From positions 1 to 10,969 of the forward strand of contig JAGLBU010000108.1 in assembly GCA_023146575.1 (NCBI GenBank): 10,969 nucleotides of DNA, written 5' to 3'. Below, one piece after another: positions 1 through 7,308 of the stretch (positions within the stretch are counted from its first letter, which is position 1; every line of letters begins with the position of its first letter). The notes under the pieces were generated by a model. That model was not told the origin of the DNA. It did no database searches and worked only from the letters and a program-made list of their open reading frames with translations. This stretch comes from Methylococcales bacterium (lineage in GTDB: Bacteria > Pseudomonadota > Gammaproteobacteria > Methylococcales > Methylomonadaceae). A program made the translations under genes and the position numbers.

Positions 1-1085
1 CCTGGCCCGACGGGAATCTGTTGATTTTTTGCCCATTGAATAAAATCGGCCACAATCATGAAATACCCAGGGAAGCCCATTTGACAAATCACATCCAGTT
101 CTAATGTTAATCGTGCGTCATAAGCTTGACGGTTTTGAATAAACGAACCTGAGCCAATCGGAGGGTATTCTTGCAAGCGCTTTTCGAGCCCTTCTTTGGA
201 AGCTTGACGAAAAACACCTTCTAAAGTCATACCCGTTGGTACGGGAAAATCGGGTAAATAATTTTCACCTAAGGTCAGTCCTAAATTACAACGCTTGGCA
301 ATTTCAACACTATTTTCTAAGGCTTCAGGAATATCAGCAAATAAATCCAACATTTCCTCGGTACTGCGTAAATATTGTTGATTGGTGTAATTTTTAGGGC
401 GGCGCTCATCATCCATCACCCGTCCTTGATTAATACACACCCGAACTTCATGGGCATCAAAATCGTCTTGATGAAGAAAGCGTACATTATTAGTGGCGAC
501 AACAGGCAAGTCTAAATCAATGGCTAAACGAATAGCGGCTTGAATGTAATCGGCTTCGTTGGCTTTGCCAATGCGTTGTAATTCTAAATAAAAACAATCT
601 TTAAATATTGTTGCCCATTTTTGAGCCTGTTGCCATGCTAACGCATAATTTTCACTCACCAACGCTTGGCCAATATCACCGTCCATTGCCCCTGATAAAG
701 CGATTAAGCCTTGGTGGTTTTCCAATAACCACGCTTCCTTTAATAAGGGAACCCCTAAATGTTGACCCTGTTGATAAGCTTTAGAAATTAGTTCGGTTAA
801 GGTGATGTATCCCTGTGGGTTATTAACGAGTAAAGTCAGGTGAAAAGGTTGATGAATATTTTCTGGATTTGTGATGTAGACATCACTTCCGATAATCGCT
901 TTGATACCTGTATTGGAGGTGGCTTGGTAAAATTTCACCAATGAAAATAAATTGTTTTGCTCAGTGACAGCGATCGCAGGCATTTTGAGTTCACTAAGAC
1001 GTTGAATCAGCGGCTTTATACGTACAATACCGTCTACAAGGGAGAATTCGGTATGTAAACGTAGATGAATAAATTGAGGGCGCAT
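1..1085 (-). CDS. dnaE: DNA polymerase III alpha subunit, N-terminal part (partial)
   Basis: Replicative DNA polymerase catalytic subunit, cut by the window edge after about 361 of the usual 1,150-1,170 residues. I translated it by hand from the ATG at 1085-1083. The protein opens MRPQFIHLRLHTEFS, the start of the PHP domain, and the visible part ends in IPVGPG, the beginning of the conserved PGRGS-type segment at the start of the polymerase palm. In PHP domains that keep metal ligands the first motif is HxH and the second is TDH. Here they read RLH (residues 9-11) and TEQNN (about 41-45), so ligands are lost, as in the E. coli protein (known family behaviour). Such PHP domains are structural and proofreading is left to a separate DnaQ subunit. 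No strong ribosome binding site lies before the ATG. The gene is divergent from nagZ across a 134-base gap. Confidence 0.96.
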   Translation of the reverse strand, partial: MRPQFIHLRLHTEFSLVDGIVRIKPLIQRLSELKMPAIAVTEQNNLFSLVKFYQATSNTGIKAIIGSDVYITNPENIHQPFHLTLLVNNPQGYITLTELISKAYQQGQHLGVPLLKEAWLLENHQGLIALSGAMDGDIGQALVSENYALAWQQAQKWATIFKDCFYLELQRIGKANEADYIQAAIRLAIDLDLPVVATNNVRFLHQDDFDAHEVRVCINQGRVMDDERRPKNYTNQQYLRSTEEMLDLFADIPEALENSVEIAKRCNLGLTLGENYLPDFPVPTGMTLEGVFRQASKEGLEKRLQEYPPIGSGSFIQNRQAYDARLTLELDVICQMGFPGYFMIVADFIQWAKNQQIPVGP

Positions 1086-1132
1086 GTAAAATGAGGCTTA
1101 AAGTTAGAAGAGAGGCATATCGAGATTAGTTT

Positions 1133-1161
1133 ATCAAATTTTAAAAAAATAGCGCTTTCAA
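1133..1161 (-). promoter_or_regulatory. candidate dnaE promoter
   Basis: On the minus strand a TTGAAA -35 box (1161-1156) is followed after 17 bases by TTTGAT (1138-1133), matching the sigma-70 consensus at 5 of 6 and 4 of 6 positions. It lies about 48 bases before the dnaE ATG. Its -35 hexamer is the complement of the one proposed for nagZ. In such AT-rich DNA chance matches are common, so this is tentative. Confidence 0.28.
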
Positions 1162-1184
1162 TTTTTAAATCTGATCTGTATTAT
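1156..1184 (+). promoter_or_regulatory. candidate nagZ operon promoter
   Basis: TTTCAA (1156-1161) and TATTAT (1179-1184) are separated by 17 bases. The -10 box matches sigma-70 consensus at 5 of 6 positions, the -35 at only 3 of 6. The implied start near 1191 would leave a leader of about 29 bases before the nagZ ATG. It is the best-placed candidate in the dnaE-nagZ gap. Confidence 0.35.
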
Positions 1185-1219
1185 GGATGGATTAACCTCG
1201 CAAGAATATTTAAGGTTTT

Positions 1220-2239
1220 ATGTCACAAAATATGCCAATTGGTTCTGTCATGATTGATGTCGAAGGCTTGACATTAACCGCCTTTGAAAAAGAAAAAATT
1301 CAACATCCGAATACAGGCGCTGTAATTTTATTTGCTCGAAATTACCAAGATCCAATGCAGGTCATAGCGTTGATTAAAGATATTCGTAAAGCCCGTAATG
1401 GCACTATTTTAATTGCGGTTGATCAAGAAGGTGGACGGGTTCAGCGGTTTAAATCAGGCTTTACACGGTTACCTGCGGTGGCAAAATTTAAAGACAATCC
1501 TAGTTTAGCTGAAAAAGCAGGCGAATTAATGTCAACCGAGTTATTAAGCGTTGGCATTGATTTTAGTTTCGCCCCTGTTTTGGATGTGGATTGTGGCATT
1601 AGTACTATTATTGGTGATCGTTCTTTTTCTTCAGATGCGAATCAAGCAGCAAGTTTGGCGGCACTTTTTAGTCAAGGGATGCGAAAAGCAGGTATGGCAT
1701 CCACAGGGAAACATTTTCCAGGGCATGGAGCGGTGCGAGCAGATTCGCATTTAGCATTGCCAATTGATGAGCGTGACTTTAAGGCCATTGAAGCACAAGA
1801 CTTAATCCCCTTTAAAGCTTTGATTGATAAAGGGTTAGAGGCGATCATGCCTGCACATATTGTTTATCCAAGCGTGGATAAAAATGCGGCGGGGTTTTCA
1901 CCTTTTTGGTTGCAAACGGTTTTACGAACACAATTAGGCTTTGATGGGGTTATTTTTAGTGATGACTTAAGCATGGAAGGGGCTGCGAGCGTCGGCTCTT
2001 TTTCAGAAAGAGCACGCCAAGCATTGAATGCAGGGTGTGATATGGTCTTGGTGTGTAATAACCCTAATGCGGCGATTGAGGTATTAGAAGCGTTACCGAT
2101 TGAACGTATTAATGAAAAAAGTGAGCGCCGTTTGTTGGCGATGCAAGGGCGACCTCAAATAAGCCGACAAGCCTTATTAAATTCAGACGATTGGCAGCAA
2201 CTTTCTGCCCAAATTGGACAATTATGTGATGTTGGATGA
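1220..2239 (+). CDS. nagZ: beta-N-acetylglucosaminidase NagZ (glycoside hydrolase family 3)
   Basis: Cytoplasmic peptidoglycan-recycling enzyme that removes N-acetylglucosamine from GlcNAc-anhydroMurNAc (and its peptide forms) after import of wall turnover products. The 339 residues are the usual length for the single-domain proteobacterial enzyme. Visible family motifs are VDQEGGRVQRF (67-77), which lies on the substrate side, KHFPGHG (164-170), the D-S-H triad on the mobile loop (175-177) whose His is the acid/base in this family, and SDDLSM (247-252), in which D248 is the expected nucleophile. There is no signal peptide, as expected for a cytosolic NagZ. The ATG at 1220 is preceded by a weak AAGG (1211-1214). 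The 3' end overlaps the next gene by 11 bases, so the two are probably translationally coupled. In some Gram-negatives NagZ products also control AmpC beta-lactamase induction; nothing here shows an ampR-type system. Confidence 0.97.
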   Translation: MSQNMPIGSVMIDVEGLTLTAFEKEKIQHPNTGAVILFARNYQDPMQVIALIKDIRKARNGTILIAVDQEGGRVQRFKSGFTRLPAVAKFKDNPSLAEKAGELMSTELLSVGIDFSFAPVLDVDCGISTIIGDRSFSSDANQAASLAALFSQGMRKAGMASTGKHFPGHGAVRADSHLALPIDERDFKAIEAQDLIPFKALIDKGLEAIMPAHIVYPSVDKNAAGFSPFWLQTVLRTQLGFDGVIFSDDLSMEGAASVGSFSERARQALNAGCDMVLVCNNPNAAIEVLEALPIERINEKSERRLLAMQGRPQISRQALLNSDDWQQLSAQIGQLCDVG

Positions 2240-2765
2240 AATTAAAAAAATACAAGCGTCGGCGCGATTACTTTATAATGAAAAGGAGATTGAAAGCGCA
2301 ATAAAAAAAATGGCTAATAAAATCAGCCTATCACTTGCAGACCGTGATCCTCTGGTGCTGTGTGTGATGAATGGCGGATTAATTACAACAGGTCGATTGC
2401 TAAGTTATTTAAAATTCCCCCTCACTTTGGATGCTATTAACGCCAGTCGTTATCGTAATCAAACTTCAGGCGGTGAAATAAAATGGTTGTCAAAACCTGT
2501 TAGCTCATTAGAAGGGCGAACAATATTACTTGTTGATGATATATTGGATGAAGGCTTCACTTTGGAGGCGCTTTATGACTATTGTCAAAAACAAGGTGCG
2601 GGTTCCATTTACAGCGCGGTTTTAATTAATAAAAAATTACAGCAAAAAAAACCGATCATGGCAGATTTTATAGCCCTTGAAACCGAGGACTATTATTTGT
2701 TTGGCTATGGGATGGATTATAAAGGTTATTTACGCAATGCCACGGGCATTTATGCGTGTGAATAG
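2229..2765 (+). CDS. hpt: hypoxanthine-guanine phosphoribosyltransferase
   Basis: Purine salvage enzyme that joins hypoxanthine or guanine to PRPP, giving IMP or GMP and pyrophosphate in the cytosol. The diagnostic PRPP-binding signature VDDILDEGFT is at about residues 102-111. An earlier VMNGGL (about 46-51) matches the pyrophosphate-binding loop, and FGYGMDYKGYLRN (about 158-170) matches the C-terminal base-pocket region of type I transferases. At 178 residues it has family length. The ATG at 2229 gives MLDEI. A TTG at 2214 and a GTG at 2226 are also in frame and would add five or one residues, but neither has a better ribosome binding site. The start lies inside the nagZ 3' end, which supports coupling. 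The gene sits directly before a phosphorylase that should produce hypoxanthine, which suggests the two work in sequence. Confidence 0.92.
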   Translation: MLDEIKKIQASARLLYNEKEIESAIKKMANKISLSLADRDPLVLCVMNGGLITTGRLLSYLKFPLTLDAINASRYRNQTSGGEIKWLSKPVSSLEGRTILLVDDILDEGFTLEALYDYCQKQGAGSIYSAVLINKKLQQKKPIMADFIALETEDYYLFGYGMDYKGYLRNATGIYACE

Positions 2766-2767
2766 GA
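2764..2767 (+). promoter_or_regulatory. ribosome binding site of the methylthioinosine phosphorylase gene
   Basis: AGGA begins inside the hpt stop codon TAG and lies seven bases before the ATG at 2775. It fixes the start of the downstream gene and supports cotranscription. Confidence 0.6.
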
Positions 2768-2774
2768 AAAAAGA

Positions 2775-3518
2775 ATGAGTTTAGGTATTATTGGTGGAAC
2801 AGGTTTAACCCAATTAAATGGGTTGGAATTTATCAAAGAAAAAACAATTAAAACCCCTTTTGGTGCGCCTTCAGCCCCATTTGTGATCGGAAAATTTAAG
2901 GGTGAAAAAATTATTTTTTTAGCACGACATGGGAAACCCCATAGAATTCCACCGCATGAAATTAATTACCGAGCTAATATTTGGGGATTAAAAAAATTAG
3001 GGGTTGATGAAATTATTTCTGTGGTTGCGGTGGGGGGGATTAGTAAATCTATGAAGCCCATGCGTATCGTTATTCCCGATCAAATTATTGATTACACTTA
3101 TGCTCGAAAACATACTTTTTTCGTTAAAAATTTAAAAGAAGTGACACACATTGATTTTACACACCCTTATACTCCCTCGCTTCGACGTACGTTAATTAAG
3201 CTTGCTAAAAAGAAAAAAATAAAAATCATCCCGACTGGAACTTATGGTTGTACACAAGGACCACGATTAGAATCCGCCTCAGAAATTTTAAGAATGGGCC
3301 GTGATGGCTGTGATATAGTCGGTATGACGGGTATGCCAGAAGCAGCGCTTGCGCGAGAATTAAATTTAGATTATGCCTCAATTGCAATCATTGCAAATTG
3401 GGCAGCAGGGAAATCGGATGCAGAGATCACGATGGAAGATATTCATTATTATCTTGCAGAAGGGATGAAGTCTGCGATGAAGCTTTTATCAGGCATTGTG
3501 GATACTAAATATCGCTAA
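2775..3518 (+). CDS. S-methyl-5'-thioinosine phosphorylase (MTAP/PNP family)
   Basis: Trimeric purine-nucleoside phosphorylase family enzyme of 247 residues that splits a methylthio-nucleoside with phosphate, releasing the base and methylthioribose-1-phosphate. Family motifs seen are IIGGTGL (5-11), RHG (51-53), PPHEINYRANIWGLK (59-73), GTYGCTQGPRLES (155-167) and GMTGMPEA (183-190). The base-recognition segment reads IANWAAG (206-212). In adenine-specific MTA phosphorylases this segment carries Asp at two positions (DYD). Here the first is Asn208 and the second Ala210, an Asn reminiscent of 6-oxopurine-specific PNPs. That fits methylthioinosine as substrate, as described for the Pseudomonas aeruginosa enzyme PA3004, which lies next to nagZ. 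A plain MTA phosphorylase is the alternative. MTA would first need deamination by an enzyme not in this window. The gene ends eight bases from the convergent phosphoesterase and no clear terminator hairpin is visible. Confidence 0.88.
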   Translation: MSLGIIGGTGLTQLNGLEFIKEKTIKTPFGAPSAPFVIGKFKGEKIIFLARHGKPHRIPPHEINYRANIWGLKKLGVDEIISVVAVGGISKSMKPMRIVIPDQIIDYTYARKHTFFVKNLKEVTHIDFTHPYTPSLRRTLIKLAKKKKIKIIPTGTYGCTQGPRLESASEILRMGRDGCDIVGMTGMPEAALARELNLDYASIAIIANWAAGKSDAEITMEDIHYYLAEGMKSAMKLLSGIVDTKYR

Positions 3519-3526
3519 TATTATTT

Positions 3527-4255
3527 CTACAGCTCAATAATTTTATTTTTATTAAAACCTTTAACTTCTCGGTGGCCTTTATAACCACGTGTATTGCTTA
3601 CAATGCGCGTGCCTGAAATCGTATAATCATTGGAATTATGGATATGGCCATGAAACCAAATATCAATGTCATGTTTTTCAATTAACGTCTCTAAGTTATT
3701 ACAATAAGCAAGTCTTTTTAGTATGTTATCAGGCTCATTCCAGCTTTTCCATAATGGTGCGTGATGGGTAACGACCACTGTTTTCCCATCAAAAGGCTCG
3801 TTTAATTTTTTTTCTAGCCATAAAACAGACGATTTATGTAACAGCGTAAAGTTTTTTTTATTAAAAGGACTTTCTTGATAATTGATATATTTAAAATCAT
3901 TCAATCGGGTGCTGATTTCCTGCGCTTTCTCCTGTCCTTCCTTAAATAAATCTGTCCACAGAGTACAGCCTAAAAAACGGATGTTTCCAATTACAATCGC
4001 ATCTCGTTCTAAAAAATAGATGTTACTATTGGCGCAATGATCTCGAAACATTTGCAAGGTGTTATTGTACTCGTGGGTATAAAATTCATGATTTCCCGCA
4101 ACATAAATAACAGGTTTATTCAGTGCTTTTAGCCAATTTATACCTTGGCTTTTAATACCAATATCGCCTGCGGCAATCACAAGGTCGGCATTTGTAGTAG
4201 GGCGTTTTAATGCCCCAAATTCTATGTGGATATCAGAAAAATAATTTATTCGCAC
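3527..4255 (-). CDS. calcineurin-like metallophosphoesterase
   Basis: A two-metal phosphoesterase of 242 residues whose substrate cannot be read from the sequence. All ligand motifs of the fold are in order: SDIHIE (D8, H10), GDIG (D31), GNHEFY (N55, H56), VTHHAPL (H164/H165) and HGHIH (202-206). No signal peptide or membrane segment is seen, so it is probably cytosolic. The set-up resembles small stand-alone serine/threonine-phosphatase-like or nucleotide-cleaving members, but I cannot choose between them. It is a single-gene unit: it converges on the nagZ operon with an eight-base gap and is divergent from ispG across 97 bases. Its composition is as AT-rich as its neighbours and gives no sign of recent transfer. 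Confidence 0.88.
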   Translation of the reverse strand: MRINYFSDIHIEFGALKRPTTNADLVIAAGDIGIKSQGINWLKALNKPVIYVAGNHEFYTHEYNNTLQMFRDHCANSNIYFLERDAIVIGNIRFLGCTLWTDLFKEGQEKAQEISTRLNDFKYINYQESPFNKKNFTLLHKSSVLWLEKKLNEPFDGKTVVVTHHAPLWKSWNEPDNILKRLAYCNNLETLIEKHDIDIWFHGHIHNSNDYTISGTRIVSNTRGYKGHREVKGFNKNKIIEL

Positions 4256-4288
4256 AATTAATAACTCTATTGCCTATCCTGTATGGAG

Positions 4289-4294
4289 TATAAT
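4289..4294 (+). promoter_or_regulatory. perfect -10 hexamer upstream of ispG
   Basis: A consensus TATAAT lies 58 bases before the ispG ATG in the divergent gap with the phosphoesterase gene. The best -35-like sequence, TTGCCT (4270-4275), is only 13 bases away, too close for a normal sigma-70 promoter. If used, this promoter must have a weak -35 or an activator. Confidence 0.4.
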
Positions 4295-4352
4295 TTCGAC
4301 GCGTTAATATACTTTCAGTTATTTCAATTTTTCCAACAAAGATTTTTTTATT

Positions 4353-5588
4353 ATGTCCATAAGTACAAGAAAAAAAACTCAGCAGGTTTTAATCGGCCAT
4401 GTTGCGGTCGGTGGAGATGCGCCTATTGTCGTACAATCTATGACCAATACCGATACGGTCAATGTGAAAGCCACCGTACAACAAATTATTGAATTAGCCA
4501 CCGCAGGTTCTGAGTTAGTCCGAATTACGGTTAATTCTGAAGCCGCCGCCAAAGCCGTGGTTGATATTAAGAATCGTTTAGATCAACAAAATTGTTCAGT
4601 GCCGATTATAGGGGATTTTCATTTTAATGGACATAAATTATTAGATAAATACCCTGATTGCGCGATGGCGTTAGCAAAATATCGGATTAACCCTGGAAAT
4701 GTGGGACGTGGTAAAAGTCGTGATCCTCAATTTCAACAAATGATTGAATTAGCTTGCCGCTATGATAAGCCCGTGCGAATTGGTGTGAATGGTGGGAGTT
4801 TAGACCAGTCGGTTTTAACACGGTTATTAGATGGAAACCGAGCAAAATCTAAACCTGTAAGCTTGGAAGCTGTCACCCGTGAAGCGATTATTTTATCAGC
4901 ACTTGAAAGTGCGACTCGTGCAGAAGCGATTGGTTTAGGAAAAGATAAAATTATTTTGTCGTGTAAAATCAGTAATGTACAAGAATTAATCCAAATTTAT
5001 CAAGACTTATCCATGCGTTGTGATTATGCGTTGCATTTAGGGCTAACTGAAGCTGGAATGGGATCAAAAGGCATTGTCGCCTCTTCGGCGGCGTTATCGG
5101 TTTTAATGCAGCAAGGCATTGGCGATACCATCCGAATTTCACTGACACCAGAACCTAATGGTACACGAGTTAAAGAAGTAGTAGTAGCACAAGAAATTTT
5201 ACAAACCATGGGATTTCGGGCTTTTGTACCCATGGTGATTGCATGTCCTGGTTGTGGTCGAACCTCGAGTGATTATTTTCAAAAACTGGCGTTAGAAATA
5301 CAAAATTTTCTGCGTGAAAAAATGCCAGAATGGAAACATAAGTATAAAGGGGTTGAAGAAATGGAAGTCGCTGTGATGGGTTGCGTGGTGAATGGCCCTG
5401 GTGAAAGTAAAAATGCCAATATAGGGATTAGTTTACCTGGAACAGGTGAGACTCCTGTTGCCCCTGTTTATGAAGATGGTGTAAAAACAGTCACGCTAAA
5501 AGGCACTAATATTGCTAAAGAATTTCATGTGCTGGTTGAAAACTATATTGAAAGCCATTACGGTGTAGATTCGCCGCCACATTCATAA
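4353..5588 (+). CDS. ispG: 4-hydroxy-3-methylbut-2-en-1-yl diphosphate synthase, long form
   Basis: [4Fe-4S] enzyme of the non-mevalonate (MEP) isoprenoid pathway. It reduces MEcPP to HMBPP in the cytosol, usually with flavodoxin as electron donor. Motifs include [10 protein letters not shown] (26-35), [10 protein letters not shown] (111-120), [12 protein letters not shown] (230-241), and the cluster ligands C298 and C301 in ACPGCGRT plus C344 in GCVVNGPGE, followed by the conserved E351. At 411 residues it is about 40 longer than the E. coli enzyme (372). The extra length is spread out: some lies before the first cluster cysteine, and C301-C344 are 43 residues apart against 32 in E. coli. 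The CPGCGRT form and the length resemble the version I recall from betaproteobacteria and xanthomonads. There is no strong ribosome binding site before the ATG. It leads the group that continues with carbonic anhydrase 22 bases downstream. Confidence 0.96.
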   Translation: MSISTRKKTQQVLIGHVAVGGDAPIVVQSMTNTDTVNVKATVQQIIELATAGSELVRITVNSEAAAKAVVDIKNRLDQQNCSVPIIGDFHFNGHKLLDKYPDCAMALAKYRINPGNVGRGKSRDPQFQQMIELACRYDKPVRIGVNGGSLDQSVLTRLLDGNRAKSKPVSLEAVTREAIILSALESATRAEAIGLGKDKIILSCKISNVQELIQIYQDLSMRCDYALHLGLTEAGMGSKGIVASSAALSVLMQQGIGDTIRISLTPEPNGTRVKEVVVAQEILQTMGFRAFVPMVIACPGCGRTSSDYFQKLALEIQNFLREKMPEWKHKYKGVEEMEVAVMGCVVNGPGESKNANIGISLPGTGETPVAPVYEDGVKTVTLKGTNIAKEFHVLVENYIESHYGVDSPPHS

Positions 5589-5597
5589 TTTACAAAC

Positions 5598-5601
5598 GAG
5601 G
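5598..5601 (+). promoter_or_regulatory. ribosome binding site of the carbonic anhydrase gene
   Basis: GAGG lies nine bases before the ATG at 5611, in the 22-base gap after ispG. It supports that start. Confidence 0.5.
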
Positions 5602-5610
5602 TATTATTTA

Positions 5611-6258
5611 ATGGAAGATATTCGGGCATTATTTTTTCGAAAGAACAAGGCGTGGGCAGATAAAATGCGAGCCTCTGACCCTGAATTTTTTATACGATTG
5701 CATAAACAGCAACACCCAAAATATTTATGGATTGGCTGTTCTGATAGTCGAGTGTCGGCGAATCAGGTAGTCGGGCTTGACCCTGGTGAAATTTTTGTTC
5801 ATCGCAATATTGCCAACGTAGTGGTACATACCGATTTAAATTGTTTGTCGGTGATTCAATATGCGGTTGAAGTCTTAAAAGTGGAACACATTATTGTTTG
5901 CGGGCATTATGGTTGTGGTGGTGTGAAAGCGGCGATGGAAAACCAAGAACATGGCTTAATTGATAATTGGTTGCAACATATTCAAGATGTCTATCGAACC
6001 CATCGAGCAGAAATTAATGCACTCGAAAATAAAAATGATCGTTATCGTTTATTATGCGAAAAAAATGTGATCGAGCAAGTAGTGAATGTGTGTCACACCA
6101 CCATTATTCAAAAAGCATGGCGAAAAAAGGTTAACCTCTCAATTCATGGATGGATTTACAGCGTTAAAAATGGCATCTTAAATGATTTGGGGGTTTGTAT
6201 TTCACATCCAGATCAATTAGGTGTGATCTATAGTGACCATGGCTTAAGTCACTCCTAA
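5611..6258 (+). CDS. can: beta-class carbonic anhydrase
   Basis: Zinc enzyme that interconverts CO2 and bicarbonate in the cytosol, supplying bicarbonate for carboxylases in fatty acid, nucleotide and anaplerotic metabolism. Zinc ligands are C43, H99 and C102, and the catalytic Asp-Arg pair is D45 and R47, within CSDSRVSANQVVGLDPGEIFVHRN-type sequence and CGHYGCGG (97-104). The numbering is one more than in E. coli Can (C42, D44, H98, C101), and the 215-residue length is close to that enzyme. There is no signal peptide. The short stretch to apbE (three bases) points to a shared transcript. I see no functional reason for the pairing with ispG and apbE beyond housekeeping. Confidence 0.96.
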   Translation: MEDIRALFFRKNKAWADKMRASDPEFFIRLHKQQHPKYLWIGCSDSRVSANQVVGLDPGEIFVHRNIANVVVHTDLNCLSVIQYAVEVLKVEHIIVCGHYGCGGVKAAMENQEHGLIDNWLQHIQDVYRTHRAEINALENKNDRYRLLCEKNVIEQVVNVCHTTIIQKAWRKKVNLSIHGWIYSVKNGILNDLGVCISHPDQLGVIYSDHGLSHS

Positions 6259-6261
6259 TCA

Positions 6262-7308
6262 ATGAAGTTTCAAATAAGTTACAAGCCTTTTATGGTTGGG
6301 TTATTTGTTTTTTTTCTCATTAGTTGCACTGAATCACAAAATCAATCAAAGCGCTACCCATTTTTGTATTCTGATGGCATTATGGGAACCAGCTTTAGCA
6401 TTAAAGCCATGAAATTACCCGTAGCACTGAATCAAAATCGCCTAAAAAAACAAATTAAACAGCGATTAGATGCACTTAATGGGCAGTTATCAACCTATGA
6501 ACCACAATCAGATCTATCTTTATTTAATAAGAGTACACAAACAAACTGGCAAAGCGTTCCTAAATCATTAATAACGGTTTTAAAGCAAGCACAACAAATT
6601 AGCGAGTTAACGAAAGGTGCTTTTGATGTGACAGTTGGAACCTTAGTTAATTTATGGGGGTTTGGTGTTGACCCCATGAGTTTCACCGCGCCTGATAAAC
6701 AACAACTTAAACGTATTTTATTAACAACAGGGTATCAACATTTATCAATAAACCCTGAAACCGATCAAATAAAAAAAGATATACCCGCACTTTATTTAGA
6801 TTTATCTGCGATTGCAAAAGGTTATGCGGTAGATGAAGTGGCATTATTGCTTGATGCAGCTGACATACATGACTATATGGTGGAAATTGGCGGTGAAGTT
6901 CGCTTAAAAGGTCAGAATATTAAGGGCGAAGGCTGGAAAATTGCGCTGGAAAAGCCTATTATTGAAAAACGTGTGATCGGAAAAGTGATTTCATTAACGG
7001 ACATCAGCATGGCAACTTCAGGCGATTATCGTAATTATTTTGAAGCCGATGGTGTGCGTTACTCACATAGTATTGACCCTAGAACAGGGCAATCTATTGT
7101 GCATCAATTGGCCTCAGTAACCATTTTACATTCATCAACAATGATCGCTGATGCACTGGCTACCGCGATGATGGTGTTAGGCGACGACAAAGGTTATCAG
7201 TTAGCCCAAAAACATCAAATTGCGGCGTTGTTTATTATTAAAACCGCAGATGGCTTTAAAGAAAAAAGTACCGATGCGTTTGCCCATTTCTTTAAGGAAA
7301 AATTATGA
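6262..7308 (+). CDS. apbE: FAD:protein FMN transferase ApbE, lipoprotein
   Basis: Attaches FMN from FAD through a phosphoester bond to Thr residues of target proteins; known targets include NqrB and NqrC of Na+-NQR and RnfG/RnfD. The 348-residue protein starts with a lipoprotein signal: K2 and K8, a hydrophobic run at 10-20 and the lipobox LISC with C22. The residue after that Cys is Thr, not Asp, which by the usual sorting rule favours the outer membrane leaflet facing the periplasm. Family motifs are GIMGTSFSI (39-47), LSTYEPQSDLSLFN (76-89), GAFDVTVG (119-126), DLSAIAKGYAVD (180-191), EIGGEVRLKG (208-217), ATSGDYRNYF (251-260), SIDPRTG (270-276) and ADALATAMMVLG (297-308). No ribosome binding site is visible, and the upstream stop is three bases away, so translation is probably coupled. 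The gene shares an ATGA overlap with nqrM. Confidence 0.96.
   Translation: MKFQISYKPFMVGLFVFFLISCTESQNQSKRYPFLYSDGIMGTSFSIKAMKLPVALNQNRLKKQIKQRLDALNGQLSTYEPQSDLSLFNKSTQTNWQSVPKSLITVLKQAQQISELTKGAFDVTVGTLVNLWGFGVDPMSFTAPDKQQLKRILLTTGYQHLSINPETDQIKKDIPALYLDLSAIAKGYAVDEVALLLDAADIHDYMVEIGGEVRLKGQNIKGEGWKIALEKPIIEKRVIGKVISLTDISMATSGDYRNYFEADGVRYSHSIDPRTGQSIVHQLASVTILHSSTMIADALATAMMVLGDDKGYQLAQKHQIAALFIIKTADGFKEKSTDAFAHFFKEKL
7294..7298 (+). promoter_or_regulatory. ribosome binding site of nqrM
   Basis: AAGGA inside the last codons of apbE, six bases before the nqrM ATG, is one of the clearest Shine-Dalgarno matches in the window and confirms the short gene. Confidence 0.65.

Noticed and set aside
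1551..1754. Plus-strand 67-codon hydrophobic frame inside nagZ, which looks like a membrane peptide
   Set aside because: It is a frame shadow of the conserved NagZ core; hydrophobic runs arise there by chance.
4270..4294. TTGCCT and TATAAT as a full sigma-70 promoter for ispG
   Set aside because: The spacer is 13 bases, well below 16-18, so only the -10 box is reported.
5024..5233. Minus-strand open frame opposite ispG
   Set aside because: It is a shadow of the conserved region before the iron-sulfur cysteines and has no independent support.
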